A stretch of DNA of 64,000 nt from CALMEC01 sp964531025 (GTDB lineage Bacteria; Actinomycetota; Thermoleophilia; Miltoncostaeales; Miltoncostaeaceae). The translations under genes and the position numbers were made by a program. Numbering within the stretch: position 1 is the first letter of the stretch; each line of letters begins with the position of its first letter. Location: assembly GCA_964531025.1 (NCBI GenBank), contig CAZHDY010000001.1, positions 1,302,001 through 1,366,000 of the forward strand, given 5' to 3'. Positions 27,141 through 34,976 of the stretch are shown one piece after another. Under the pieces are notes generated by a model. The model ran no database searches. It saw nothing but the letters and a program-made list of their open reading frames with translations, and had not been told where the DNA came from.

Positions 27141-28655
27141 TCAGGTCGCGGGAGTGGCTCGACGGCGCGCCTCGCCCAGGAGCGTCTCCGCGGCGGCAGC
27201 GGCCCGTGAACGGACCTCCGCCGACCATGCCCGCGCCCCCTCCCTCTCGTCACGCGCCCGATCCAGGAGCAGGCGCATCTCGGTCGGCGTGGACGACCCG
27301 GTCTGGGTGCGCTCGATCAGGCACGACGCCGGATCCAGCGCGCTTCGCAGTGCCGCCTCGTCGACCACGAGGGGCTCATCCACGATGTCGGCGGCAATGG
27401 AGACGAGAAGCTCCGCGGTGATCGCGTCCGGCCCCTGACCGGACTCGGCGAGACGGCGAACCGTGCGTCCGACGACGGTGTGTGCCGTGCGATAGTCGAT
27501 ACCCGACGTCAGCGCCAGCACATCCGCCACATCCGCGGCCACGAGGAACGCCTCGCGGGCCGATCGTTCCAGCGCGTCACGGTGGATGATCATCCCCCTG
27601 ACCACCGCGGCGGCCAGACGCACCGCATCACGCGCGCCATCCAGGAGCCGGGGGATCCCGCCGTTCAGCACCTGGTAGTGGTCCGTGCGCCCGGATCCTG
27701 TGTGGAGGGCGGTCAGCATGGTGGTCACCGAACCCGCCGCCTCCGCTGCGGCGGCCCGCAACACGGGCAGCGCGTAGGGGTTCTTCTTCTGCGGCATCAG
27801 GTCGCTCTGACGCGAATGGGCGTCGGCCAGCTCGATGGCGCCGAACTCACGGCTCGCCAGGATCTCGAAGTCCTGGGCCAGCTGCGAGATCCCGGTCAGG
27901 AGAATCGCCACCGAGCCCGCCAGCTCGACGTACCCGTCGGCCGCCCACATTGCATCCTTCGTATGGGTGATGAGCCCCGCGAAGCCGAGCAGCTCGGCCA
28001 GGCGTTCGCGATCCGTGGGCCAGCGCGACCCGGCACTCCCCCCGACCCCGGCCACCGAACGGTCCAGCCAGTCGACACTCGCCCGCAGGCGCACCGCATC
28101 CCGGCGGAACACCTCGGCGAACCCGGCGAGCAGGTGCCCGAAGGTCGTCGGCTGCGCGGGCTGCAGGTAGGTGTAGTCGGCGGCGAGGGTCTCCATCTCC
28201 TCCTCGGCCCGGGCGTCCAGCGCCTCGGTGAGGTCCAGGACCGCGTCGTGGAGGTCGAGCACGTCGTCGCGGGCCACAAGCCGCAATGCCACCCGGAACG
28301 CCTCGCGCCGCGGCCGGCCGGCCGTCAACCAGCCCGAGGCGTCCGCGCCGATGCGCCGCCGGAGCTCATGCTCACGCGAGTTGAACGCGTCGCCACGCGA
28401 GGGATCCCACGGGAACTCCTCCGGCGGGATGGCGTGGAGATCGAGCAGCCCTCCGAGCAGCCGGGCACCCCGTTCATCGTCGATGGCGCCGCCCTCGATC
28501 ATGACGACCGAGTGCGCGATGTCCGACAGGGACATGGCGGTGGCAAGACGGACACCGTCGGCCACCTCGGCACGATGACCGGCGGCGACGAGTTCGTCGG
28601 AGGGGCCGCCGGCGAGACGCGCACTGCGACCGAGATCAGGAGAGGAATCAGGCAT
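27141..28655 (-). CDS. Argininosuccinate lyase-like protein
   Basis: A 504-residue member of the fumarase/aspartase lyase superfamily, closest in layout to ArgH: an early REHELRRRIG segment, YTYLQPAQPTTFGH (canonical ArgH HTHLQ...QP region), GSAGSRWPTDRERLAELLGF and HSRQSDLMPQKKNPYA. The superfamily signature is normally GSSxMPxKxNPD; here the first part reads RQSDLMP and the final Asp is Tyr, and the usual THLQ His is Tyr. It may therefore use another substrate, or be inactive. No other arginine genes are nearby. The ATG is at 28655; it has no clear ribosome-binding site or -10 box. Confidence 0.75.
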   Translation of the reverse strand: MPDSSPDLGRSARLAGGPSDELVAAGHRAEVADGVRLATAMSLSDIAHSVVMIEGGAIDDERGARLLGGLLDLHAIPPEEFPWDPSRGDAFNSREHELRRRIGADASGWLTAGRPRREAFRVALRLVARDDVLDLHDAVLDLTEALDARAEEEMETLAADYTYLQPAQPTTFGHLLAGFAEVFRRDAVRLRASVDWLDRSVAGVGGSAGSRWPTDRERLAELLGFAGLITHTKDAMWAADGYVELAGSVAILLTGISQLAQDFEILASREFGAIELADAHSRQSDLMPQKKNPYALPVLRAAAAEAAGSVTTMLTALHTGSGRTDHYQVLNGGIPRLLDGARDAVRLAAAVVRGMIIHRDALERSAREAFLVAADVADVLALTSGIDYRTAHTVVGRTVRRLAESGQGPDAITAELLVSIAADIVDEPLVVDEAALRSALDPASCLIERTQTGSSTPTEMRLLLDRARDEREGARAWSAEVRSRAAAAAETLLGEARRRATPAT

Positions 28656-28730
28656 GGGTCCGCATCAAACCACGTGGAGAGGGGGCAAATGTCCTGTGAG
28701 GGCACCGCTGTGGACGTGACGGATTCCCTG

Positions 28731-28736
28731 TAGGCT
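28731..28736 (+). promoter_or_regulatory. -10-like box for small membrane protein
   Basis: TAGGCT within CCTGTAGGCTTTCG, 39 bases upstream of the GTG at 28776. The same hexamer precedes hemB (49061-49066) and the Rieske operon (54934-54939). Confidence 0.35.
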
Positions 28737-28775
28737 TTCGCCTCGTTCGACCGATTTCCCCGAAGAGGTGTCAAC

Positions 28776-28955
28776 GTGCGTCGCATTCCCGCCTGGGTGG
28801 TTCTTCTCCTCGTGCTTCTGGGCATCTTCCTTGCCATCGTCGGCTGGCACGAGCGACACCACGTGGGCTACCTGCCCTTCGGTCTCGGTCTGATCTGGAT
28901 CCTCTTCGGCCTCTCCTGCGCGCCCCGCATGTGGGCCAACGAGCAGAAGCACTAG
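28776..28955 (+). CDS. 59-residue membrane protein
   Basis: A short gene starting at GTG 28776 with an AGAGG ribosome-binding site 6-8 bases upstream. The product has two hydrophobic segments (AWVVLLLVLLGIFLAIVGW near 6-24 and LPFGLGLIWILFGLSC near 33-48) separated by a HERHH stretch, and ends in a charged tail. It lies between divergent promoters and has a plausible TAGGCT promoter of its own. I do not recognise the family; a histidine-bearing loop between two helices is the only notable trait. Confidence 0.6.
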   Translation: MRRIPAWVVLLLVLLGIFLAIVGWHERHHVGYLPFGLGLIWILFGLSCAPRMWANEQKH

Positions 28956-29169
28956 CGACTCCGCCTCACGGGCGACACCGTCGCCCGACCAACGAGAACG
29001 TCGACAGTCCGACGGATTTGCAGCCCGGCACCCGCTGATCCCTCGGACCCGGCCGGACGGATCCGTCCACCCACCCCTGGCCAGCCGCCGGACACGACTA
29101 CCCGGCATCCGCGTCCCGAGGACGTTGTCCGCCCAATCGCTGGGCGTCCCCAGCGCTGCTCGACAGAGA

Positions 29170-29215
29170 CCGGCAACGCACACCTCCTCGGACACCCGGC
29201 GCAATCAACCATCTA
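29170..29215. repeat. Partial palindromic repeat, copy F
   Basis: Reading the minus strand from 29215, the sequence begins TAGATGGTTGATTGCG, the tip shared by copies B, C and D, followed by GGTGTGCGTTGCCGG similar to their next segment. The opposite arm is not recognisable. As in copies B and E, the tip contains the TAG stop of the neighbouring minus-strand gene (29213-29215). Confidence 0.45.
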
Positions 29216-29635
29216 GGCCGACGATTCCGGCTCCGGATCCACGTAGGGAGTGACCACGACGGTGCCGGCCACGCGGTCGGCCCACGTGCGGGCCTCACCG
29301 TCGCGGAAATACCAGAGGTAGCCGACGGGCAGGACGCTGCACACGACGTACTTCATGACCCACCGCACGGCCGACCGCGGCAGGCCGATCGGCCGACCCG
29401 ACCCGCTGTCGACGGCCTTGATACCGACGACCAGCTTGCCGAAGGTGCTCCCCGTACGGGCCTCGGGGATGATCGACCAGAGGAGGCCGACGATGGGGTA
29501 CGCGGCCAGGCCGTAGATCCAGTCACCGGTGATGCGGAACACCAGCGACGGGACGATGGAATGCGGGATCGCATCGATGAGCCATGCGCCCAGACGCGTA
29601 CCGAAGGTGGCATGTCGAACAGCGGATACGTTCAT
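29213..29635 (-). CDS. RDD family membrane protein
   Basis: A 140-residue protein with the RDD signature layout: the N-terminal segment FGTRLGAWLIDAIPHS, then two or three hydrophobic segments, RTGSTFGKLVVGIKAV, and a C-terminal DRVAGTVVV. RDD proteins are small membrane proteins, some linked to ion exchange; function here is not known. It overlaps the upstream enoyl-CoA hydratase gene by 4 bases, so both are probably co-transcribed. Its TAG stop coincides with the tip of repeat F. Confidence 0.8.
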   Translation of the reverse strand: MNVSAVRHATFGTRLGAWLIDAIPHSIVPSLVFRITGDWIYGLAAYPIVGLLWSIIPEARTGSTFGKLVVGIKAVDSGSGRPIGLPRSAVRWVMKYVVCSVLPVGYLWYFRDGEARTWADRVAGTVVVTPYVDPEPESSA

Positions 29636-30447
29636 TGACCTCGGAACTGGGGCTGACGACGTTCACGCGCGGCGGCCACGCCCTCCGCGAGATCCTGCGA
29701 TCCGAATGTCCGGACGCGCCACTGCTGCGCCTTGGCGTCGGGGGTGTCGTCGTCCAGGATGGCCCGCAACACCACGCGCATCCCCTCGACGGCCATGGGT
29801 GCGTTGGCGGCGATTGCCTGCCCCATGCGGAGGGCCACCGGCAGGAGTTCATCGGCTGAGGTGACGTGGTTGACCAGACCGATGTCGCGAGCCGCCCGCG
29901 CGTCGATGAACCGCCCGGTGAGGAAGAGCTCGCGGGTGCGCGCCATGCCGATCTCATCGGCGAAGCGCCGGAGACCGTCGGCCGTGTAGACCAGCCCCAG
30001 GCGGGCGGGCGGCATCCCGAGCCGGATCCCGTCACGCCCCACGCGCCAGTCGCAGGTCATGGCGAGCTCGAGACCGCCGCCGATGGCGTCACCGTTCAAC
30101 GCGGCGATGACCGGGAACGAGCTCTTCTGGATCGCGCCGGCGACGTCCTGGATGCCGTGCTCGATCCGCCGGATGCGGTTGGACCAGTCGAGAACAGCAT
30201 CGCTCCCCAGTTCGGCGCCGCCCGAGAAGTGGCGGTCACCGGCCCCCGTCAGGATCGCGGCCCGGATGTCCGGGTAGGGCTGCGCGGCCAGCAGCTTCGT
30301 GAGGCTCGACAGCATGCGCTCGGTGAGCGCGTTCGCCCGGCCCTCGTGCAGCAGACGCACGACGAGGATGCCGTCGATCACCTCATGTTCGATGCGATCG
30401 GGGTCCGGTGGGGGCGGCGCCGGTGTGGAGGACGGGGCGATGGCCAT
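29632..30447 (-). CDS. Enoyl-CoA hydratase/isomerase family protein
   Basis: A 271-residue crotonase-fold protein. The oxyanion-hole region (FSGGAELGSD) and the core helix AALNGDAIGGGLELAMTCD are typical, as is PPARLGLVYTADG. The catalytic glutamate pair of classic hydratases is not clearly complete, so isomerase or another crotonase activity is possible. The ATG at 30447 has CACAAT 6 bases upstream. The next gene in the operon is an RDD protein, which does not suggest a pathway. Confidence 0.85.
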   Translation of the reverse strand: MAIAPSSTPAPPPPDPDRIEHEVIDGILVVRLLHEGRANALTERMLSSLTKLLAAQPYPDIRAAILTGAGDRHFSGGAELGSDAVLDWSNRIRRIEHGIQDVAGAIQKSSFPVIAALNGDAIGGGLELAMTCDWRVGRDGIRLGMPPARLGLVYTADGLRRFADEIGMARTRELFLTGRFIDARAARDIGLVNHVTSADELLPVALRMGQAIAANAPMAVEGMRVVLRAILDDDTPDAKAQQWRVRTFGSQDLAEGVAAARERRQPQFRGQ

Positions 30448-30453
30448 CGCGAC

Positions 30454-30459
30454 ATTGTG
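30454..30459 (-). promoter_or_regulatory. -10-like box, leaderless start
   Basis: Minus-strand CACAAT, exactly 6 bases before the ATG at 30447. Confidence 0.45.
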
Positions 30460-30508
30460 CCCGCTCGGCGGACGTCATGTCGGTCGCGCCGCCCCGCCCC
30501 CTCCGCGA

Positions 30509-31048
30509 TCAGTCGTCCGAGGCCTCGACCCACGTCGCGAACGCCGCCAGATAGTCGCGCACCCGTCCCTCCAGCTCGGCATCGGTGATGCGTCCGTCCG
30601 CCAGCTTCTCGGGGGCGGGACCGACCGGGACCGGCTCGCGGTCGAAGGCCACGGCACCGGCGATCGGGACCGCCTTGAGGACGGCCTCCTGTGCCCACAC
30701 GGCGCCGTTGGGGCTGATCGAGGCACCGAGAACCCCGATGCGCTTACCGGCGATCGGGGCCTGGCCGTAGGGACGGGAGGCCCAGTCGATGGCGTTCTTG
30801 ACGACTCCCGAGGGAAGCGCGTTGTACTCGGGCGTCACGAACACCACGCCGTCGAGCGATGCCACCTGATCGCGCCACGCGGCGACGGCGGGTGGCACAT
30901 CGGCCTCGAGTTCGGTGGTGTAGTTGGGCAGGTCGAGCCCCTCGATCACGACCCCGTCTCCACCCGGGACGAGCTTCGCCGCGGCCCGGGCGAGTTCGCG
31001 GTTGGCACTGTCCGGCGCAAGGCTGCCGGCGACGAATCCGATCTTCAT
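30509..31048 (-). CDS. NADPH-dependent FMN reductase
   Basis: A 179-residue flavodoxin-fold reductase. The FMN-phosphate loop (VAGSLAPDSANRELA near residues 6-20), the TPEYNALPSGVVKNAIDW motif (near 80-97) and GASISPNGAVWAQ are the marks of the NADPH:FMN/quinone/azo reductase family. The ATG at 31048 has a GGAGG ribosome-binding site; a longer frame upstream would read through repeat C and is rejected. It is divergent from a TetR-type regulator with a palindromic operator between them, so it is likely repressed by that regulator. Confidence 0.9.
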   Translation of the reverse strand: MKIGFVAGSLAPDSANRELARAAAKLVPGGDGVVIEGLDLPNYTTELEADVPPAVAAWRDQVASLDGVVFVTPEYNALPSGVVKNAIDWASRPYGQAPIAGKRIGVLGASISPNGAVWAQEAVLKAVPIAGAVAFDREPVPVGPAPEKLADGRITDAELEGRVRDYLAAFATWVEASDD

Positions 31049-31075
31049 GCTGTCCTCCAGGGTTGATCTTTCGCT

Positions 31076-31182
31076 CGATGGTTGATTCCGCGGAAGTCGT
31101 GGCGTGGTGTACGTCTCCGGCGGCGCCCCGCATCCACCGGTGACGCCACCCCACATCCACTCTTCCGTGGAATCACTCATCG
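31076..31182. repeat. Palindromic repeat, copy C
   Basis: Left end CGATGGTTGATTCCGCGGAA; the reverse complement of the right end is CGATGAGTGATTCCACGGAA. The arms continue to pair through GGCGGCGCCCCGCATCCACC and its complement. It sits between the FMN reductase leader and the TetR operator, so transcription of the reductase crosses it or starts within it. Confidence 0.75.
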
Positions 31183-31185
31183 AGC

Positions 31186-31199
31186 CGGACTAGAGTCCG
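31186..31199. promoter_or_regulatory. Probable TetR operator
   Basis: Perfect inverted repeat CGGACT-AG-AGTCCG, 26 bases before the GTG of the tetR-like gene and in the divergent interval. Its place and size suit a TetR-family dimer. Confidence 0.6.
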
Positions 31200-31224
31200 T
31201 TTAGGTGGAATCACGGTAGCATAA

Positions 31225-31863
31225 GTGGACCGCGGTCCGGAAAAGGAGGGGGACATCGCCGCACCAGAATCACCGGCCCCGCTGATCGTCGGGAACTCAC
31301 CGCCCGGGGGTCGTCGCGCCGATGCCGTGAAGAACCGCGACCGCGTGCTGTGCGCGGCACGCGAGGTCATCCGCACCAGTGGGGCGGACGGGCTCACCAT
31401 GGATGCCGTCGCGCGGATCGCCGGTGTGGGCAAAGGCACGGTGTTCCGCCACTTCGGCGATCGCGCCGGGCTGATCCACGCCCTGATGGACACCGGGGAG
31501 CGGCGTTTTCAGGAGAGCTTCCTCATCGGCCCTCCGCCCCTTGGCCCCGGTGCGCCGCCCGACGCGCGCATCCATGCGTTCGGCGCCGCCCTCATCGCGC
31601 ACCGGCGCGCGAACCTCGAGCTCATGCAGGAGTTCGGCAACCACCTCGGTCACCCCGTCTACCGGGGGTGGCACACGCACCTGCGCCATCTGCTCACCGG
31701 CACCGATTCCGTTCTCGACCCCGACGTCGCCGCGCACATGCTCCTCGCCGCCACCGACCCGCCCCTCCTGGCGAACCTGACGGCGGAAGCCGCCGACACA
31801 CGATGGGCAGAACTCGAACGCACCTGGGCCGCGATGGCCGACGGCATCATCGGCGCCCGCTGA
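31225..31863 (+). CDS. TetR-family transcriptional regulator
   Basis: A 212-residue regulator. After an unusual N-terminal extension of about 32 residues, the helix-turn-helix domain is clear: VLCAAREVIRTSGADGLTMD, then VARIAGVGKGTVFRHFGDRA (about 45-85). The remainder is an alpha-helical ligand-binding domain. The GTG at 31225 is only two bases from a TAGCAT box, so the true start may be slightly later, but no better in-frame start lies before the HTH. It probably controls itself and the divergent FMN reductase. Confidence 0.88.
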   Translation: MDRGPEKEGDIAAPESPAPLIVGNSPPGGRRADAVKNRDRVLCAAREVIRTSGADGLTMDAVARIAGVGKGTVFRHFGDRAGLIHALMDTGERRFQESFLIGPPPLGPGAPPDARIHAFGAALIAHRRANLELMQEFGNHLGHPVYRGWHTHLRHLLTGTDSVLDPDVAAHMLLAATDPPLLANLTAEAADTRWAELERTWAAMADGIIGAR

Positions 31864-31937
31864 CACGGAGAGCCGGCACCGGCGTAGCGTTGGGACGACC
31901 GTGCGCAGACCTGCGCGCGACGACAGGGAGGACGACG

Positions 31938-32372
31938 ATGGAATCCGGCATCGCGGTCACACGGCTCGACCCCGACACGGGCGAGCGCTTCCAGGGCCTG
32001 CGACGTGCGCTCGGCGTGACGACGTTCGGCATGAACCTCATCACCCTGCAACCCGGCGAGCGCGGACGCATCCACCGCCACGGGCGCCAGGAGGAGGTCC
32101 TCGTCGTACTGGAAGGGATCCTGGACGTCCTCACCGCCGAGGGGACAACAGAGGTCCCAACCGACGGGGCCATCCGGATCGCACCGGAGGTGGTCCGCCA
32201 GATCGCGAACCGCGGACCCGGACGGACCGTGATCCTCGCCCTCGGCGGCGCGAACCCGCACGACGGACGCGACGGCGAGGCCTTCGCGAGCTTCGACGAC
32301 ACGGAGCCGCGTCCGCCGCAGGAGATCCCGAACCCGGAGGACCTGCCAGCCGAGGAACTGCGGAGCGCGTAG
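31938..32372 (+). CDS. Small cupin-domain protein
   Basis: A 144-residue protein with a single cupin. The first motif, GERGRIHRHGRQEEVLVVLEG (split over residues about 38-58), carries the His-x-His and Glu metal ligands; the second strand region, ANRGPGRTVILALGG, lacks the usual second-motif histidine. A GGGAGG ribosome-binding site precedes the ATG at 31938. Function cannot be assigned. It follows the tetR-like gene by 74 bases and may share its control. Confidence 0.8.
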   Translation: MESGIAVTRLDPDTGERFQGLRRALGVTTFGMNLITLQPGERGRIHRHGRQEEVLVVLEGILDVLTAEGTTEVPTDGAIRIAPEVVRQIANRGPGRTVILALGGANPHDGRDGEAFASFDDTEPRPPQEIPNPEDLPAEELRSA

Positions 32373-32452
32373 CGATCACTGGGGGCACTGTGCACCAGTA
32401 CCACCCGGCAATCGTCGTCATCCCAATAGCCGGACGCCTCACGACATCAATG

Positions 32453-33625
32453 TCACGAACGAGCCCGGTCGGCCGCAACGCGCCGGACGGACTCCACGCA
32501 CGCCGACCTCACGGCAACGTCAACCCGATCCGCGTTCAAGCGCTCCCACACTCGTTCCTCCGTCAGGTTCAATACCCGGCCGACGCACCGCCCCAGCTCT
32601 CGGGTCGCCGCTTGTCGGCTGTTGCTCGCCGCTCGCATCTCGGCGCTGTTGGCGAGTTGGTTCGCGGCCTTCAACTGCGCTCGACAGGGGGTGGTGTCGC
32701 CGTTGATCGCCGTCGCGCCACCCGGTGTCGACGGATCCGGGACCTTTCGTACCGTTGCACCGTTCTCCCGCATGCATCGCTCGAAGACTGAGTTCACACT
32801 GTCGACCTTCGCCACGATGCTCGGTGGGTAGTCGATCTCACCCGTTTCGCTGACGACAGCCGCCGAGGACGCCACATGTACCCGCTCAGAGGCAGGGCGC
32901 AGCGGCCGAAGAGGGAAGTACGGCCGACTGCCGTCACTCCTGACCGTGGTCAGCACGTTGCTGGGTCGTAGGACGGTGATGACGAACGCCCGGTTCTTCA
33001 CCTCGCTCTTCGCGGTCTGGACGTCGGTCACCCTCACCGTGTCCACCGGCGCGATGCCGTACACCGTCTTGGTGCCGTAGAGCTCAACGGAATCAGTGGT
33101 CGTCTTGCTGCCGGACCCCCAGTCGTTCACAACGGTGTAGGCGACGCCCGCGGCGATGAGCTCGTCAGTGAGTCCGCATCTCGCCATCACCCCGCGGGCC
33201 GGAACCGTCACCGTGAGGCAAAGGCTGCCGTCACCGACTCTCGGCCCTGCGAGGAACCTCACACCGTCGACTTCGGACCGCACCACGGCCTTGCTTTCCT
33301 CGATCGCCGGAAGCGTCGTCTCGACGGTCGGGGACGGAGCGTCGCCCAGGACGAAGTCGTCGCCGACCATGCCGTAGCCGTCCGGCATCACGGGCGGCGA
33401 GGACGCAGGCGACTCCCCGTCGCGGACGAGCGCGACGGTCAACACCACAAGGGCCGTACACGCGGCGACAGCAACCGCACCACCCACGACCCCGATGCGA
33501 CGAGGACGCCGACGCTCCGCCCGCGCGGAGATGCCCGCCCAGTCGTCGGGCCACGGGCCCGACGGAACGCAGCGCTCCAGGGTGTCACCGATAAGCGGGT
33601 CACGTGGAAGATCACTGTTCGTCAT
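32453..33625 (-). CDS. Anti-sigma-like membrane protein
   Basis: A 390-residue protein. Residues 1-45 are cytoplasmic and contain a PWPDDWAGISARAERRRPRR stretch; a transmembrane helix follows (about 46-68). The extracellular region (about 70-390) is unlike known domains, with a cysteine-containing second half. It follows the sigma-factor gene on the same strand, overlapping it by 14 bases, which is the usual place for an anti-sigma factor. No zinc-binding HxxxCxxC motif is visible, so the assignment rests on topology and context. Confidence 0.65.
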   Translation of the reverse strand: MTNSDLPRDPLIGDTLERCVPSGPWPDDWAGISARAERRRPRRIGVVGGAVAVAACTALVVLTVALVRDGESPASSPPVMPDGYGMVGDDFVLGDAPSPTVETTLPAIEESKAVVRSEVDGVRFLAGPRVGDGSLCLTVTVPARGVMARCGLTDELIAAGVAYTVVNDWGSGSKTTTDSVELYGTKTVYGIAPVDTVRVTDVQTAKSEVKNRAFVITVLRPSNVLTTVRSDGSRPYFPLRPLRPASERVHVASSAAVVSETGEIDYPPSIVAKVDSVNSVFERCMRENGATVRKVPDPSTPGGATAINGDTTPCRAQLKAANQLANSAEMRAASNSRQAATRELGRCVGRVLNLTEERVWERLNADRVDVAVRSACVESVRRVAADRARS

Positions 33626-34160
33626 GGGAATCCCCTTCCGTGAGAGCACGTCTGAGCGCCGTGTGCGCGTGGTGCAGGGTCGCGCGGACCGTCGAGTCGG
33701 CGATGCCGAGGAGCTCGGCGATCTGGACCGCCGTGAGGTCGCCGTAGTACCGCAGGAACAAAACCGTCCTCTGCCGGTCCGGCAGGTCACGGATCAGGCG
33801 CCGGAGGTCGTGATCGACGACCGGCAGCTCGGGCGCCTCCAGAGCCAGGTCGTCATCATCCAGCTGTGCGGTGGGCCAGGCGCTGCGCGCCCGCCGGTGA
33901 TTCTTCGTCTCGTTGACGAGGATCGACCACACCCAGCCCTCCAGCGCTTCAGGGTCACGCAGCGCCGACAGGCGTCGCAGCGCCTGGACGAACGTCTCGT
34001 TGACGGCGTCCCGCGCGATCTCCGCGTCTCCCAGTCGAGCGGCGGCGAAGCGCAGCATCCGGACGTGCTGGGATGCGTACAGATCGCGCACAGCGAGCCG
34101 CAGATCGGCACGCGCGGAGGCGTCCGAGGAGATCAATGGATGTGGCGGTACATGCTCCAT
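33612..34160 (-). CDS. ECF-family RNA polymerase sigma factor
   Basis: A 182-residue extracytoplasmic-function sigma factor. Region 2 includes RMLRFAAARLGDAEIARDAV and LEGWVWSILVNETKN; region 4 includes LPDRQRTVLFLRYYGDLT and the helix-turn-helix IAELLGIADSTVRATLHHA. It is followed by an anti-sigma-like gene with a 14-base overlap. Its regulon is unknown; a self-regulated promoter would be expected in 34161-34270, in the interval shared with the antitoxin gene. Confidence 0.9.
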   Translation of the reverse strand: MEHVPPHPLISSDASARADLRLAVRDLYASQHVRMLRFAAARLGDAEIARDAVNETFVQALRRLSALRDPEALEGWVWSILVNETKNHRRARSAWPTAQLDDDDLALEAPELPVVDHDLRRLIRDLPDRQRTVLFLRYYGDLTAVQIAELLGIADSTVRATLHHAHTALRRALTEGDSHDEQ

Positions 34161-34242
34161 GCGTTCATAGGACGCTAGAGCCGTCCCGAACGCTTAGTCG
34201 CCGCAATCCGGTTCGCGCCAGAGCCGAGGCTGCGCTACCGTA

Positions 34243-34252
34243 TGTGTACACA
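34243..34252. promoter_or_regulatory. Probable antitoxin operator
   Basis: Perfect palindrome TGTGTACACA inside CCGTATGTGTACACAGGCG, 28 bases before the antitoxin start. A related TTACACA half-site follows. Phd-type antitoxins commonly bind such palindromes in their own promoters; binding here is inferred. Confidence 0.5.
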
Positions 34253-34279
34253 GGCGTTACACACTCATGGGAGACGGCG

Positions 34280-34546
34280 GTGGTGACCATAGGCGTACGC
34301 GAGTTCCGGCGGGACCTCGCCAACTACATCGACGGCGACGAAGCCGTGACCGTCACGCGTCACGGGCGGCGCGTCGGTGTCTTCATCCCGACCCGTGACG
34401 ACCGCACCGAGGCCATCGCGGCATATCGCGAAGCCACGGAGAAGCTGCAATCGATGATGCGTGAGCAGGGCATCGATGAGGACGCCGTCGTCGCAGAGTT
34501 CGATGCGGTGCGTCGCTCGCAACGAGATGACGCACAGACGACGTGA
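34280..34546 (+). CDS. Phd/YefM-type antitoxin
   Basis: An 88-residue protein. VTIGVREFRRDLANYID at the start and AVTVTRHGRRVGVFIP are the typical Phd/YefM DNA-binding fold. The C-terminal half is charged and helical, the toxin-binding part. The start is GTG 34280 (or the next codon, also GTG). It overlaps the downstream PIN reading frame by 4 bases, as in working toxin-antitoxin operons, and has a palindromic operator upstream. Confidence 0.85.
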   Translation: MVTIGVREFRRDLANYIDGDEAVTVTRHGRRVGVFIPTRDDRTEAIAAYREATEKLQSMMREQGIDEDAVVAEFDAVRRSQRDDAQTT

Positions 34547-34967
34547 CGACGAAGAGACTCGTTCTCGACGCGAACATCCTGATCCGAGCTGTGCTCGGCC
34601 GCCGAGTGCCCGACCTTCTTGTCACCTCTGCGCAAACGGTCGCTTTCTGCGCTCCGTCCGCAAGCTTCTCTGATGCCCATCGCCATCTCCCGGCCATCCT
34701 GGAGAGGCGCGGCATCGCGGTGACCGACCTCACCCTCGGGTTGAACGCCGTCCATCAACTCGTCGAGGAATCCCCGAAGAGGTGACCGACCCGATGAAGG
34801 ATGAGGCGCTGAGGCGAATCGGGCAACGCGACCCCGACGATTGGCCGATCGTCGCTACGGCGTTGGCCCTCAACTGCCCCGTCTGGACCGAAGACCGAGA
34901 CTTCTTCGGTTCGGGCGTGGCGACCTGGACCAGTGATCGGGTCCTGCTCTACCTCCGCGACAGCTGA
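34543..34967 (+). pseudogene. PIN-domain toxin split by a frameshift
   Basis: Two adjacent frames together make one PIN protein. The first (34543-34785, 80 residues) has the N-terminal VLDANILIRAVLG with the first catalytic Asp. The second (34782-34967, 61 residues, other frame) has RDPDDWPIVATALALN and VWTEDRDFFGSGVATW with the remaining acidic residues. Neither half alone would be active. The joined length of about 141 residues is normal for PIN ribonucleases. The frames meet at a GTGA overlap, so coupled translation of two chains is possible, but a single-base indel is simpler. Confidence 0.7.
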
Positions 34968-34976
34968 CCCCGGCCG

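Noticed and set aside
32453..33790. Anti-sigma-like gene starting at 33790
   Set aside because: The extra N-terminal residues are Arg/Ser-rich shadow of the sigma-factor gene. ATG 33625 gives the plausible start.
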